NCBI GenBank assembly: GCA_025358295.1
Contig: JANYJY010000032.1
Location: forward strand, 1-64,000
Direction: 5' to 3'
Origin: Gammaproteobacteria bacterium
GTDB taxonomy: Bacteria; Pseudomonadota; Gammaproteobacteria; Steroidobacterales; Steroidobacteraceae
DNA length: 64,000 nt
Of this stretch, positions 43,458 through 51,905 are shown piece by piece; position 1 is the stretch's first letter; each line of letters starts with the position of its first letter. A model generated the notes under the pieces. That model worked only from the letters and a program-made list of their open reading frames with translations. It was not told the origin of the DNA and made no database searches. The translations under genes and the position numbers were made by a program.

Positions 43458-44405
43458 ATGGCTAATGCGGCGACCTCACCCTGGCCTGAGATCAACTACT
43501 CCGCCTGGAAGGACACGAAAGAGACATTGCAGCTATGGACGCAAATCGCGGGCAAGATCCGTCTGACCCAAACGCCCTGGTTGAATCACAGCTGGCACGT
43601 GACGCTCTACGTCAATTCCAGGGGCTTGACGACTTCGCCCATTCCCCATGGAACCCGGTACTTCGACATTCAATTCAATTTCATCGAGCATCTGCTCGAC
43701 ATCACTGTCAGCGACGGCGGCGTGCGGCGTATCTCCTTGCGACCGCAGAGTGTTGCAGATTTCTACACCGCCCTCATGGAGGCGCTCGGCGAACTCGGTG
43801 TACCCGTGCTCATTCGCGAAAAGCCCTGCGAGATCGCCGCCGCAACGGACTTCAGTCGCGACCGCAGACACGCATCCTACGATCCCGAGTACGCCTGGCG
43901 CTTCTGGCAGGCTCTGGTGCAAGCCGACCGCGTCATGAAGAAGTTCCGCACCGGCTTTCTCGGCAAGTGCAGTCCCGTGCATTTCTTTTGGGGCAGCTTC
44001 GATCTCGCAGTGACCCGCTTCTCCGGCCGCCACGCCCCCATCTTTCCCGGCACCGCTCCCGGAGTGGCTGCGAAAGTCATGCAGGAGGCCTATTCGCATG
44101 AAGTCAGCAGCGCCGGATTCTGGCCGGGCGGCGGCGGCATCGACTACCCGGCATTCTATTCTTACGCCTATCCGCCGCCCGCCGGCTTCAAAGACTTCGC
44201 GGTGCGCCCGGCGGGGGCTTTGTTCAGCGAATCACTGGGTGAGTTCTTGCTCCCCTACGACGTGGTGCGCAAAGCCGCCGACCCCGATGCAACCCTGCTG
44301 GCCTTTCTGCAAAGCACGTACGAGGCAGCCGCCGTCCTCGGCGGCTGGGATCGCGCCGCACTCGAATGCCCGAGCGGCAGCCCTGCCGTCTGCCGCGCCC
44401 TATAG
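43458..44405 (+). CDS. DUF5996 family protein
   Basis: The family is recognised from WPEINYSAWKDTKETLQLWTQIAGKIRL, TPWLNHSWHVTLYVNSRGLTT, RYFDIQFNFIEHLLDI and HFFWGSFDLAVTRFSGR. I choose the ATG at 43458, nine bases after GGAG; the frame is also open upstream (to a codon at 43377), but that would overlap the palindrome. The product is about 315 residues, cytosolic, with no membrane segment. The function of the family is unknown. It is divergent from DUF2891 and may share an operator with it. Confidence 0.85.
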   Translation: MANAATSPWPEINYSAWKDTKETLQLWTQIAGKIRLTQTPWLNHSWHVTLYVNSRGLTTSPIPHGTRYFDIQFNFIEHLLDITVSDGGVRRISLRPQSVADFYTALMEALGELGVPVLIREKPCEIAAATDFSRDRRHASYDPEYAWRFWQALVQADRVMKKFRTGFLGKCSPVHFFWGSFDLAVTRFSGRHAPIFPGTAPGVAAKVMQEAYSHEVSSAGFWPGGGGIDYPAFYSYAYPPPAGFKDFAVRPAGALFSESLGEFLLPYDVVRKAADPDATLLAFLQSTYEAAAVLGGWDRAALECPSGSPAVCRAL

Positions 44406-44470
44406 ACCTTAGGACATCGACTTCGAACTACATTCGGCCTATACATGTCTCATGTTGGGGGGGACGTTGC

Positions 44471-45562
44471 ATGAATCACCATAAATCTTTTTCCATGGCC
44501 CGATTGCCGCGGTGCGCACTGCGCATGGCTTTCCTCGCAGGCACCGCCCTTGCCGGCGGCGCGCTCGGCGGCGCCGCATGGGCGGCCGCGACCTCACCGG
44601 CGGATGCTCAATTCGGGGGTCAATGCACGGAAGCTCTCGCCGAGGGGCGCCATGTGTCCACCCCGTGCACGACCACCTGGACCGACAAGGACGGCAAGGT
44701 TTATTGCTTCAGCAATGACTCCGCCAAGAAATCATTCTTGGAAAATCCAGTCGAGAATCTACAGCGCGCCCACTCGTTCATGGCGGCGAGCAGCGTGGAA
44801 TCCACGGAGAAAGCCATGCAGGATTTCACCGGCACGGATGCCGAAGCGGTGGTCAAGGAACTCATCGGCGCCAAGCTCAAGGCCAACAATGGAATTTTTC
44901 CGTTCGAGGATCCGCTGACCGGCGAGCATCTGAAATTCAGTTACGACGATATCGATTTCACCCGCACCATCGACGGCTACGGATTCTTTCCCGACGTGAA
45001 ATTTCACGACTCTCAGGACGCACAGAAAAGGTATCTCATTGATTTCTGGGTAGTGCCGGAGGGCGGCAAGCTGCAGGTGCAGGAAACCCGCATCTATAAG
45101 GAGCCGCTGAACTCGGACGGCAAATGGACCACCATCGCGCGCCAACCCATCCCCTGGTGGTGGATCCCAGCCTCCGAACACCCCGGCCATCTGGCAACCA
45201 AGCGCGGCTGGGAAGTCATGTCCGCCGTAGAACAGAATGCCGTGAAGGAGAGCTTGAAGAACCACGGCGTGTTCAAACTCAAGGACGAGAAGACGGGCAA
45301 GGAATTGGAGCTACAGTTCGTCGACACTCACCAGCCGGTACGGCAGCTCGACGACGGCCACTATTTTGCCTGCACTGATTTTCGTGTCGTCGGCACCAAG
45401 GATCAGATCTATGACATTGATTTTTGGGTCAACGACAAGGACGGCACCATGACCGTCGACCAGACCAAGGTACACAAAGTGCCGGAACTCAAGAGCGGTC
45501 AGTGGATCCAGGTGCCTCGTTACGAGTGGAAGGACGTGGGCACATCGCATGTCGTGCCGTAA
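44471..45562 (+). CDS. Secreted protein with a YHS-like domain and an internally duplicated module
   Basis: The start is the ATG at 44471 (MNHHKSFSM), which follows a G-rich run. A signal peptide (about 14-40, LAGTALAGGALGGAAWAAATS) is followed by a YHS-like motif (WTDKDGKVYCFSNDSAKKSFLENP, about 76-99). Two copies of a module come next: GIFPFEDPLTGEHLKFSYDDID to WTTIAR (about 140-225), and GVFKLKDEKTGKELELQFVDTH to WIQVPR (about 273-355). Each contains an IDFWV strand and a VxxTKxxK-like segment. The YHS fold often binds metal or heme-linked partners. Function is unknown; it appears monocistronic and periplasmic. Confidence 0.7.
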   Translation: MNHHKSFSMARLPRCALRMAFLAGTALAGGALGGAAWAAATSPADAQFGGQCTEALAEGRHVSTPCTTTWTDKDGKVYCFSNDSAKKSFLENPVENLQRAHSFMAASSVESTEKAMQDFTGTDAEAVVKELIGAKLKANNGIFPFEDPLTGEHLKFSYDDIDFTRTIDGYGFFPDVKFHDSQDAQKRYLIDFWVVPEGGKLQVQETRIYKEPLNSDGKWTTIARQPIPWWWIPASEHPGHLATKRGWEVMSAVEQNAVKESLKNHGVFKLKDEKTGKELELQFVDTHQPVRQLDDGHYFACTDFRVVGTKDQIYDIDFWVNDKDGTMTVDQTKVHKVPELKSGQWIQVPRYEWKDVGTSHVVP

Positions 45563-45574
45563 GTACCATCCCGC

Positions 45575-46192
45575 TCATTGTAAGTGACGGGAGTTTTCCA
45601 CCAACAGTTTCAAATGTTCGAGGTCGGTAATCCCCGGCAGAACCTGCCGGCCGACCACCAGGCCCGGAGTACCGCCCAATTCGAGCGCCCTCGCTTCCCC
45701 ATCGTTACGCTCCAGCAACGCGGCGATCTCCCCGGCATGGCTCATGCGGTCCTTGACTAAGGCCTCCATATTCACGCCCGCCGTGCGCAGAATCTCGTCC
45801 ACCTGATCGTACTTTGAGAGACGCGGCCCGTTGATCAGCGCGTCGTGCGCCGCCTGATACTTTCCTTGATAGCCTGCCGCCAATGCGCAGGATGCCGCGT
45901 ACACCGACATCTGGCCCAATATCGGCCAATCCTTGTACACGATGGCCACTTTCGGATCCGACGCCAGCAACGCTTGCAGTGTCGGCACCACCTTCTTGCA
46001 ATACGGGCAGTTGTAGTCAAAGTACTCGACCACGACGACCTCCGGCTTGGCCGCGCCCACAGGCTCGGTGCCCGGCTTGGTGAGCATTTGCTTCTGGCCG
46101 TCAGCGGTAATGATGGCAGTATCTTGGGCGCAAGCCGCTTCAACGAAAAACATGCACGCCAGGCCGAGGAGAATAATACGGGTCGTTTGCAT
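45575..46192 (-). CDS. DsbA-family thiol:disulfide oxidoreductase-like protein, periplasmic
   Basis: The 205-residue protein has a signal peptide (1-22, LACMFFVEAACAQDT) and the DsbA active site YFDYNCPYCKKVVPTL. The CPYC pair is at about residues 70-73; a cis-Pro loop GGTPGLVVG follows. The inserted helical domain is present, and the length is close to the Com1/BdbD-like branch of DsbA proteins. It should oxidise or isomerise disulfides in the periplasm. It is convergent with the YHS-domain gene and not linked to any obvious substrate. Confidence 0.9.
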   Translation of the reverse strand: MQTTRIILLGLACMFFVEAACAQDTAIITADGQKQMLTKPGTEPVGAAKPEVVVVEYFDYNCPYCKKVVPTLQALLASDPKVAIVYKDWPILGQMSVYAASCALAAGYQGKYQAAHDALINGPRLSKYDQVDEILRTAGVNMEALVKDRMSHAGEIAALLERNDGEARALELGGTPGLVVGRQVLPGITDLEHLKLLVENSRHLQ

Positions 46193-46205
46193 AGACTCAT
46201 CCTAT

Positions 46206-46218
46206 CCTAAACATTAGG
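46206..46218. promoter_or_regulatory. Short inverted repeat ahead of the DsbA-like gene
   Basis: CCTAA-ACA-TTAGG is a perfect 5-bp inverted repeat with a three-base centre, 14 bases upstream of the DsbA-like ATG on the minus strand. It overlaps the leader and might be an operator, but a repeat this short is often chance. The remaining 191-base gap holds no gene. Confidence 0.25.
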
Positions 46219-46383
46219 CTCAGGAACCATGTCGACCTCATCGACCTCATGGTCGTGCACCCTAATTTGATCGACCGTCCCATTGTCGTGACGCCCAAGG
46301 GCGCCGCCTTATGCAGGCCCGCGGAGACAGTGCTGGAATTATTGCCGCCAGTAACGCGAACCGTCGCAGCGCCACTCGCCGCG

Positions 46384-47154
46384 TTAGGACATTCCTTGCA
46401 CAAAGCATCGCTCGGCAGCTCTCAAGGCGCGCGTGATGCGCTGTGCCCACTCGGACTGTCCCGCCGCGTCGCTGACCAGATCCTGCCGAATTTCGATTTC
46501 CACATGCGGCAGTGCGCGTGCCTCGCCGTGCTGCGGAATCGTGTAGTCGGTAGCATCGCTGACGAAGTAAGGTTCGTTGTCGGCGATCAACAGATGAGTT
46601 TCGCTGCGCAACGCATCGAGAACCAATCCGGCAAAGCGGTGATCGCGGTTGTACAGCACAGCGGCATGCATCGCGCGGCGAGCGCCTTTATAGATGTCGG
46701 TCATGGTGTGCTGCGCCACCAATAGAGTGGTTCGCTTCGCCGCCAGTCGCTCGTCGAGCAGCGCGCCAATGTGGCGGTGATACGGATCGAAGACTTCGGC
46801 GCGGCGGGCGGCGATTTCCGCTTCGCTCAAGGCCGCATTGCCGGGAATTTCAGTTGACTCGCTCAATCGCGGGATGGAGGTCGGCACCTTGGGATCTCGA
46901 TTGCAGTCGATCACTAGCCGCGAATAGCGTTGCGCGATCAACGCCGCATCCAACGACGCGGCCATCTCACTCGCCACGGCCAGGGCGCCGATGTCCCAGG
47001 CAATATGACGCTGCAATTCGGACGGCGGCAGGCCGAGATCGCGCAATCGGCGTGGAATGCGGTTGCCGGCATGATCGACCACGATGACGAAATTCGACTT
47101 CCCCTGCCGTCCGGCGTCGATGACCGGCGACGGTTCGTCGGCGTCGAGCAGCAT
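46384..47154 (-). CDS. N-formylglutamate amidohydrolase family protein
   Basis: The protein of about 256 residues matches the N-formylglutamate amidohydrolase fold: FVIVVDHAGNRIPRRL near the N-terminus, HIAWDIGALAVASEMAASLDAALIAQRYSRLVIDCNRDP in the core, and HRHIGALLDERL and VAQHTMTDIYKG later. The His/Glu metal ligands are in place. The start junction is TGA-GTG-ATG with the upstream GST gene; I take the ATG. There is no histidine-utilisation gene nearby, so the physiological substrate may be another N-acyl amino acid. Confidence 0.85.
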   Translation of the reverse strand: MLLDADEPSPVIDAGRQGKSNFVIVVDHAGNRIPRRLRDLGLPPSELQRHIAWDIGALAVASEMAASLDAALIAQRYSRLVIDCNRDPKVPTSIPRLSESTEIPGNAALSEAEIAARRAEVFDPYHRHIGALLDERLAAKRTTLLVAQHTMTDIYKGARRAMHAAVLYNRDHRFAGLVLDALRSETHLLIADNEPYFVSDATDYTIPQHGEARALPHVEIEIRQDLVSDAAGQSEWAQRITRALRAAERCFVQGMS

Positions 47155-47157
47155 CAC

Positions 47158-47841
47158 TCAGGTCGCTCGCAGATCTTCCAGCACCGTGCCGAAGTGCAAC
47201 ACGTCGGCCTCATGCGGCTCATCCCGCAGCGTCTCTTTGAGGGCAGCGTCATACCATTCACGCATGGCGCGAATGCTCAGGAGCCTTTCAACATAGGCGC
47301 TGGCCGCCGAGTCCAATGCCAGATCATAGGTCTGGATTCTGAACGCCACCGGCGCAAAGAAGGCATCGACCGCCATAAACGCGTCGCCCGCCAGGAAGGG
47401 TCCACCGAAGCGGTTGAGGCCGTCGTTCCATAGCGCGTTGAGCCGGGCGATATCCGGCTTGAGCGCGCCCGACAGATTGTGCAGCCGTATGCGCTGCCCG
47501 CAGGTCATCGAGCAGCAGCGGCGCAATTCCCCAAAGCCGGAGTGCATTTCCGCCGCCGCGCTTCGTGCCCACGCCCGCGCGCTCGACCGCTGCGGCCACA
47601 CCGCATCGTGCCGTTCGGCCAGGTACTCCACGATGGCCAGAGAATCCCAGACCACAGTCTCGCCGTCGACCAGACAAGGCACTTTCCCGCTGGGGGAGAT
47701 GTTGCGAAAGCTATGCCAGACTGATTCCTCCCCAAAGGGCAATAAGTGTTCGCGAAACGCGATCTCCAGCTCGCGCATCAACACCCACGGCCGCAGTGAC
47801 CACGACGAATAGTTTTTGTTCGCGATATACAAGTCATACAT
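47158..47841 (-). CDS. Glutathione S-transferase family protein
   Basis: The 227-residue protein has the thioredoxin-like N-domain (LYIANKNYSSWSLRPWVLMRELEI), where the Ser of NYSSWSLR is the likely catalytic residue, and the cis-Pro loop GKVPCLVDGETVVWDSLAIVEYLAER. A helical C-domain follows. The Y(S)SWSLRPW start is the mark of a common proteobacterial GST subgroup. It is transcribed just ahead of the amidohydrolase gene with no gap. Confidence 0.9.
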   Translation of the reverse strand: MYDLYIANKNYSSWSLRPWVLMRELEIAFREHLLPFGEESVWHSFRNISPSGKVPCLVDGETVVWDSLAIVEYLAERHDAVWPQRSSARAWARSAAAEMHSGFGELRRCCSMTCGQRIRLHNLSGALKPDIARLNALWNDGLNRFGGPFLAGDAFMAVDAFFAPVAFRIQTYDLALDSAASAYVERLLSIRAMREWYDAALKETLRDEPHEADVLHFGTVLEDLRAT

Positions 47842-48001
47842 TCGATTGCTCCTGAGCGCTTGGCTGTCACAGAATCATAGGCCAGCCGACAGATCAGGAC
47901 GATCATTTTCCAACAAAAAGTGGACCTCGTCACTCTCAAGAACCACAATGGTTGCCCGGTTGCCCAAGCAAGCGGACCCATAATGCGAGGACCTGCCGGT
48001 C

Positions 48002-48895
48002 ATGTCGGGCATATTCATCTATCAGATCTTGACTCACTACACCAAGCGCGAGGACTTAGATCCTGGCTTCCTAGTGTTGGATAATTCCTCGAACGAAAGA
48101 CCCGATTGGTTCGAATACTGGCCCATGCGAACGTTCCTGCGCAACGAACCGCTCGACGAAGACTCCTTTTACGGATTTCTGTCGCCGAAGTTCAAACACA
48201 AAACAAACTTAAGCGCGGCAGCGACTCACGAGTTTGTAATCCGTCAAGCCGACTCCAGCGATGTGATTCTATTGAGTCAGAGCGTTCACTTGCCGGCATA
48301 TCACTTGAATACCTTCAAATATGGCGAGTCCCTTCATCCGGGCCTTCTAAATGTCGCGACTCAGTTCTTCAATCGTATTGGCGAGCCCACCAATCTCAAC
48401 TCGCTGATAACAACCTCGCGCAACGAGGTGTATTCCAATTATTTAATCGCCAAACCCCGCTTTTGGCGAGCATGGCTTCACATCACCGAGCAGCTATTTG
48501 CGATTGCGGAGTCGCCGACAGATCCCTTAGGCGCAGAACTTCGCAAGGGCACCTTATATCGGAAGCGCCAGGACTATCCGATGAAAATATTTATTGTGGA
48601 GCGGATTGCCACGTGGATAATCGCTCGTAACCCGCAATTCATAGTGCGTGTCCGCGATCCATTTACGGCTCGTTCGCGAATTTACAAATTGCCGGCTGCA
48701 ATTGTCTGCGACGCCTTAAAAATCTCGTATCTCACGACCGGCAAAGAAGAGTACAAGGAATTGTTTTATTTTTTTAGTAAGTTCGGTCGGTTTCTAAGCT
48801 GGCAGATCAAGCTCGGATCTCTGCTCGGCGTCAAACACGTGCGCTCATGCCTGAAAACGCTTTCCTCTTACTGGATCAAGACCGGTCAGTCGTAA
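48002..48895 (+). CDS. Hypothetical protein in an AT-richer island
   Basis: I do not recognise this 297-residue protein. It is rich in aromatic and charged residues with no signal peptide or transmembrane helix, and has a Lys/Arg-rich C-terminus (KHVRSCLKTLSSYWIKTG). Its start MSGIFIYQILTHYTKREDLDPGFLVLDNS and MRTFLRNEPL give the feel of surface-glycan biosynthesis proteins. That impression is weak, and position next to methyltransferase-like and oxygenase genes is the only support. Base composition is visibly AT-richer than the surroundings (48721-48780 contains 20 G+C in 60). It is likely to have been acquired by transfer. Confidence 0.55.
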   Translation: MSGIFIYQILTHYTKREDLDPGFLVLDNSSNERPDWFEYWPMRTFLRNEPLDEDSFYGFLSPKFKHKTNLSAAATHEFVIRQADSSDVILLSQSVHLPAYHLNTFKYGESLHPGLLNVATQFFNRIGEPTNLNSLITTSRNEVYSNYLIAKPRFWRAWLHITEQLFAIAESPTDPLGAELRKGTLYRKRQDYPMKIFIVERIATWIIARNPQFIVRVRDPFTARSRIYKLPAAIVCDALKISYLTTGKEEYKELFYFFSKFGRFLSWQIKLGSLLGVKHVRSCLKTLSSYWIKTGQS

Positions 48896-48965
48896 TTGAC
48901 ACGGGGCGCGTCTTCGCCATCACTGTCCACCGGCTGCGGCTTCCCGTCAAAACGACTACAGTCGC

Positions 48966-49826
48966 TCAAATCGGTAGCTGCTGATTCTCCTCGCTGATGA
49001 ATTCATTGTATTGACGATGCTTAAAATCATGATAAATGAAAATCTGGTGATACCAAGATTCGACGCTTTTGCGGCTTATGAGATGGTAGGGAACCGCCAA
49101 TTTCTTGGACTCATGGGCCTGGTTGAATTCGTGGATTGCCAATCTTTGTCCAGTGTAGTCGTTGTATAGCGAAGTTTCGTCGCCGACAGTATCGTCAAAA
49201 TAACAGTAGATCCTGGGCAAGAAATACTTCTCGTTCTCATCGAAGAGCTTGAGCGCCATTGCGGTGGACGAATAAAAATCGAAGTCGTGTATGACCGCAC
49301 CAATGGGCGCCGGTTCGTGCTCGGCAAAAAAGCGCTCCGCGGTGACGTCAACATTCCCCAAAACCAACTTCGCGAAATTCAGCTTTGACCGTAGCTCCGG
49401 GATATCCATTTTGAAAAATCCCTCCTTCCAATGATAAGGAAGATCTCGATAATCGACCGGCCGCGGCAACCCTTCTCCCGTATCGAAGCCATAAATATCA
49501 ATTTTTATGGGTACCAGCGCCTCGATTTGTCGGACATGATATTCAAGATTCAGAAGGCCTCGACCTCCCGCCACGCCGAATTCCAAAACACTCATGCGCT
49601 TATGATTCAATTTCTGGGCAAGTCGAGCCGCGTTATAGACAATGTAGCCGTAGTGGGGACGTTCCACCGCGCCAATCTTCAAACGGAATTTATAGCTGCC
49701 GAGATGCGCTTTTCGGATCAGTCCGATGAGGGCGGACCGAACCAGTGAAGGCTGCAAAAAAATATTCAACACGGACTCCCATTTAACTCTCGAGGTAACG
49801 CGCAGGCGCGCCGAGGGCTCTTTCAC
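48966..49826 (-). CDS. SAM-dependent methyltransferase-like protein (class I)
   Basis: The 286-residue protein has a motif I-like segment VLEFGVAGGRGLLNLEYHV (about 78-96), an acidic post-motif segment IDIYGFDTGEGLP, and a later IGAVIHDFDFYSSTAMALKLFDENEKYF, as in class I methyltransferases of the TylF/cephalosporin-hydroxylase-like group. Conserved Asp residues in DFDF suggest metal use. The target may be a sugar or surface polymer. It lies six bases downstream of the 2OG oxygenase stop on the same strand and is AT-rich, so the two probably form one unit. Confidence 0.65.
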   Translation of the reverse strand: MKEPSARLRVTSRVKWESVLNIFLQPSLVRSALIGLIRKAHLGSYKFRLKIGAVERPHYGYIVYNAARLAQKLNHKRMSVLEFGVAGGRGLLNLEYHVRQIEALVPIKIDIYGFDTGEGLPRPVDYRDLPYHWKEGFFKMDIPELRSKLNFAKLVLGNVDVTAERFFAEHEPAPIGAVIHDFDFYSSTAMALKLFDENEKYFLPRIYCYFDDTVGDETSLYNDYTGQRLAIHEFNQAHESKKLAVPYHLISRKSVESWYHQIFIYHDFKHRQYNEFISEENQQLPI

Positions 49827-49832
49827 GACTTA

Positions 49833-50672
49833 TTAGACTTCAGTCACTTTCTCGCCTTTGGCCAATCGTTTAATCGCTCGAATGGACTTGCGAAAAATCG
49901 GCGGCGTCAGGTCCTGCACAAAAGCTTTAAGGATGCGATCGAGCCTCAGACGCACTCGGTTATTTTGGGAAATGTAATAGAGGGTCGAATGCTCTTGGGC
50001 CGCCGGCTCCCACGTGTTGGTGTAGTAGTACAAGGCAATGGACATTCGATCGACGTCCGCAGGAGTGGCAAGCGGCGTTGGATGGCCGTGCAGCGATTCC
50101 TTGGTGGTGGAAAATACGACACAACGATTGAATAGAGGCGCCACTGAAGCCACGCGCTCCATGCACGGTCGGTCCCACAATTCAAGCTCACCATTATAGG
50201 AAGGCAACCAGTCTTTGTTGAGGTACAAGAGAAGATTCAGCCGGCGCTCGAGGTTGTAGCGTTTCAAATGATTGAAATCAGCATGGACCTCGAGAAACCC
50301 GCCCGCCTGAATTTTGTGCAATCCGCCCCCGAAATACGAAGGGTCCGTGAGCAGGCCGCTGATCCCGGTGAGCTTCTCCAAGTAGCTGACAAAAGCGCCG
50401 GAATTCAAGAAATTGACCAAGCGCGAAGTCTCCGGACCGACAATGTCAGGGGCGAAAGCAAACTTGTTGTGGGTGGTCTTGGTGTCCAAGAACTTCGCGT
50501 AGCGGCGGGCTCGGTCGACGGCAATCGCCTCCTCGCGCACGCGCTCCAGACACTCGGGATCAATGAAGTCATCAATCACGATATGCGGCCACGGCTTGTT
50601 TTCGGTGTAAGTGGCGTTAAGTCCCTCCCCGATTGTCGACAGCGTGGCTTGATCCGATGTGTAGCTAATCAT
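49833..50672 (-). CDS. 2-oxoglutarate/Fe(II)-dependent oxygenase
   Basis: The 279-residue protein shows the prolyl-4-hydroxylase type core: FLEVHADFN (HxD iron ligands, about 141-147), a beta-strand ERRLNLLLYLNKDW, the distal iron His in ESLHGHPTP, and the 2-oxoglutarate Arg in DRMSIALYYYTN. All four key positions are present, so it is likely active. An N-terminal Trp-Pro-His-Ile-Val-Ile-Asp-Asp-Phe (WPHIVIDDF) segment is common in this group. The neighbouring methyltransferase-like gene suggests a pathway that hydroxylates and methylates one substrate. Confidence 0.85.
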   Translation of the reverse strand: MISYTSDQATLSTIGEGLNATYTENKPWPHIVIDDFIDPECLERVREEAIAVDRARRYAKFLDTKTTHNKFAFAPDIVGPETSRLVNFLNSGAFVSYLEKLTGISGLLTDPSYFGGGLHKIQAGGFLEVHADFNHLKRYNLERRLNLLLYLNKDWLPSYNGELELWDRPCMERVASVAPLFNRCVVFSTTKESLHGHPTPLATPADVDRMSIALYYYTNTWEPAAQEHSTLYYISQNNRVRLRLDRILKAFVQDLTPPIFRKSIRAIKRLAKGEKVTEV

Positions 50673-50836
50673 TCGATGGGCAATACCTATGGGCGAGCGC
50701 AGAATTCAATGCCGCTGCGCTGAATTGCTGCCTGTCATCTGCGATAGATCTCTCAACAAGGGGTCATTTTACTCGCTGTTCTTCAAAATTAATGGCCATT
50801 TGGATCTTGGGGCGAACAATGCACCCCGCCACGGCG

Positions 50837-51784
50837 TCACTGCGCCGACTGCAACGCGGCTAGCGTCTGCCTCACCCCTTCGGAATACGGGGTCTTGCGA
50901 ATGGGTCCGATCAACTGCTGCAGAGCGGTGTCGTCCATAATGAGAGGATCAGTCTGCAGGTAGTGCATCTCGACCAACTCCCGCATGAAGGGCTTGAACA
51001 GGCCGATCAACCGCAGCATGGTTTTGCCGGCGATCCGACGCTTGATCGCGCGGCCGACTTGGCGCTCCATTTCCCGCACCAGATCAGCCTGGGTCGTGAC
51101 ACCGGCGCCGGCGAAGTTCCAGAATTTGCCGTAAGCCGCCGGCGTATTGGCGAGCTTGAGCACCACGGGACCGACGTCCGGAACATAGACGAATTCATGG
51201 GGACGATCGATCGGGCCCACCATGTCGGCCGTACCACCGTTCACGGCGGCGTTGGCCGCGCCGTGGATCAAGCTCGCTTCGACACCAGGGCCATAAAAAT
51301 CCGGCAGGCGCAGCACAGTCGCCTTGATGCGTCCATCGGTGTCGGCTTGCATCACGATGTCCTCTTGAGCCTTGCGCATCCTGCCTTTGAACGTAAGGGG
51401 ATTGCGCGGATGGTCTTCGCGCACTGACGCGCTTTGCGCTCTGCCGTAGGGATACACCGTGCCGATCAGCACGATTTGCTTTACCCCAGCCGCAAGCGCG
51501 CCGTCCAACGTCTTCTGCATCAACAGGGGGTGCAGTTCGAACTGCCAGTAGTTCACTCCCACCATATAAATAAGCGTCTCGATACCACTGGCGGCCGCCA
51601 GTACCGATTCCGGCAAATCGGGATTCCAAGTCACGATTTCCGCGAGAGGATCCTGACCGAATGCCTTGCGCAGCGAACTCTCGGAGCGTCCGACGACTCG
51701 ATAGGGCTGACCCTGCGAGCGCAAAGCGCCGGCGACGCTTTGGCCAATGACGCCGGTGGCGCCGAATAGTGCAATCTTTGACAT
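50837..51784 (-). CDS. NAD(P)-binding extended SDR (NmrA/epimerase-like)
   Basis: The 315-residue protein has an N-terminal Rossmann motif ALFGATGVIGQSVAGAL (about 5-21), GRSESSLRKAFG, and NPLTFKGRMRKAQEDIV around the catalytic region. The usual Tyr-x-x-x-Lys is not clear; GRMRKAQ lies at that point, so it may be an NmrA-like regulator or an atypical reductase. It is divergent from a LysR gene with two inverted repeats between them, so the LysR protein probably controls it. Confidence 0.85.
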   Translation of the reverse strand: MSKIALFGATGVIGQSVAGALRSQGQPYRVVGRSESSLRKAFGQDPLAEIVTWNPDLPESVLAAASGIETLIYMVGVNYWQFELHPLLMQKTLDGALAAGVKQIVLIGTVYPYGRAQSASVREDHPRNPLTFKGRMRKAQEDIVMQADTDGRIKATVLRLPDFYGPGVEASLIHGAANAAVNGGTADMVGPIDRPHEFVYVPDVGPVVLKLANTPAAYGKFWNFAGAGVTTQADLVREMERQVGRAIKRRIAGKTMLRLIGLFKPFMRELVEMHYLQTDPLIMDDTALQQLIGPIRKTPYSEGVRQTLAALQSAQ

Positions 51785-51864
51785 GACCTTTCTCCTTGAA
51801 ATTAGCGTTCCCAGACGGGCAGTTCAATTGCGCCCGAGTGAGGTCAGTGTGGCTCTGGACTCGA

Positions 51865-51892
51865 CCAATTGAAATTGGCTAGAGTGGTCTAG
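51865..51892. promoter_or_regulatory. Two inverted repeats between the SDR gene and the LysR gene
   Basis: CCAATT-GA-AATTGG (51865-51878) and CTAGA-GTGG-TCTAG (51879-51892) are adjacent and each symmetrical. They lie 14 bases ahead of the LysR ATG at 51906. Two adjoining symmetric sites are what a LysR-type tetramer would bind, at recognition and activation sites of a divergent promoter. The assignment is inference. Confidence 0.5.
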
Positions 51893-51905
51893 CTTCTATA
51901 CATAT

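Noticed and set aside
47952-47984. TTGCCC and CATAAT ahead of the 297-residue island gene as a sigma-70 promoter
   Set aside because: The two possible spacers are 21 and 13 bases, both poor, so the pair is not supported.
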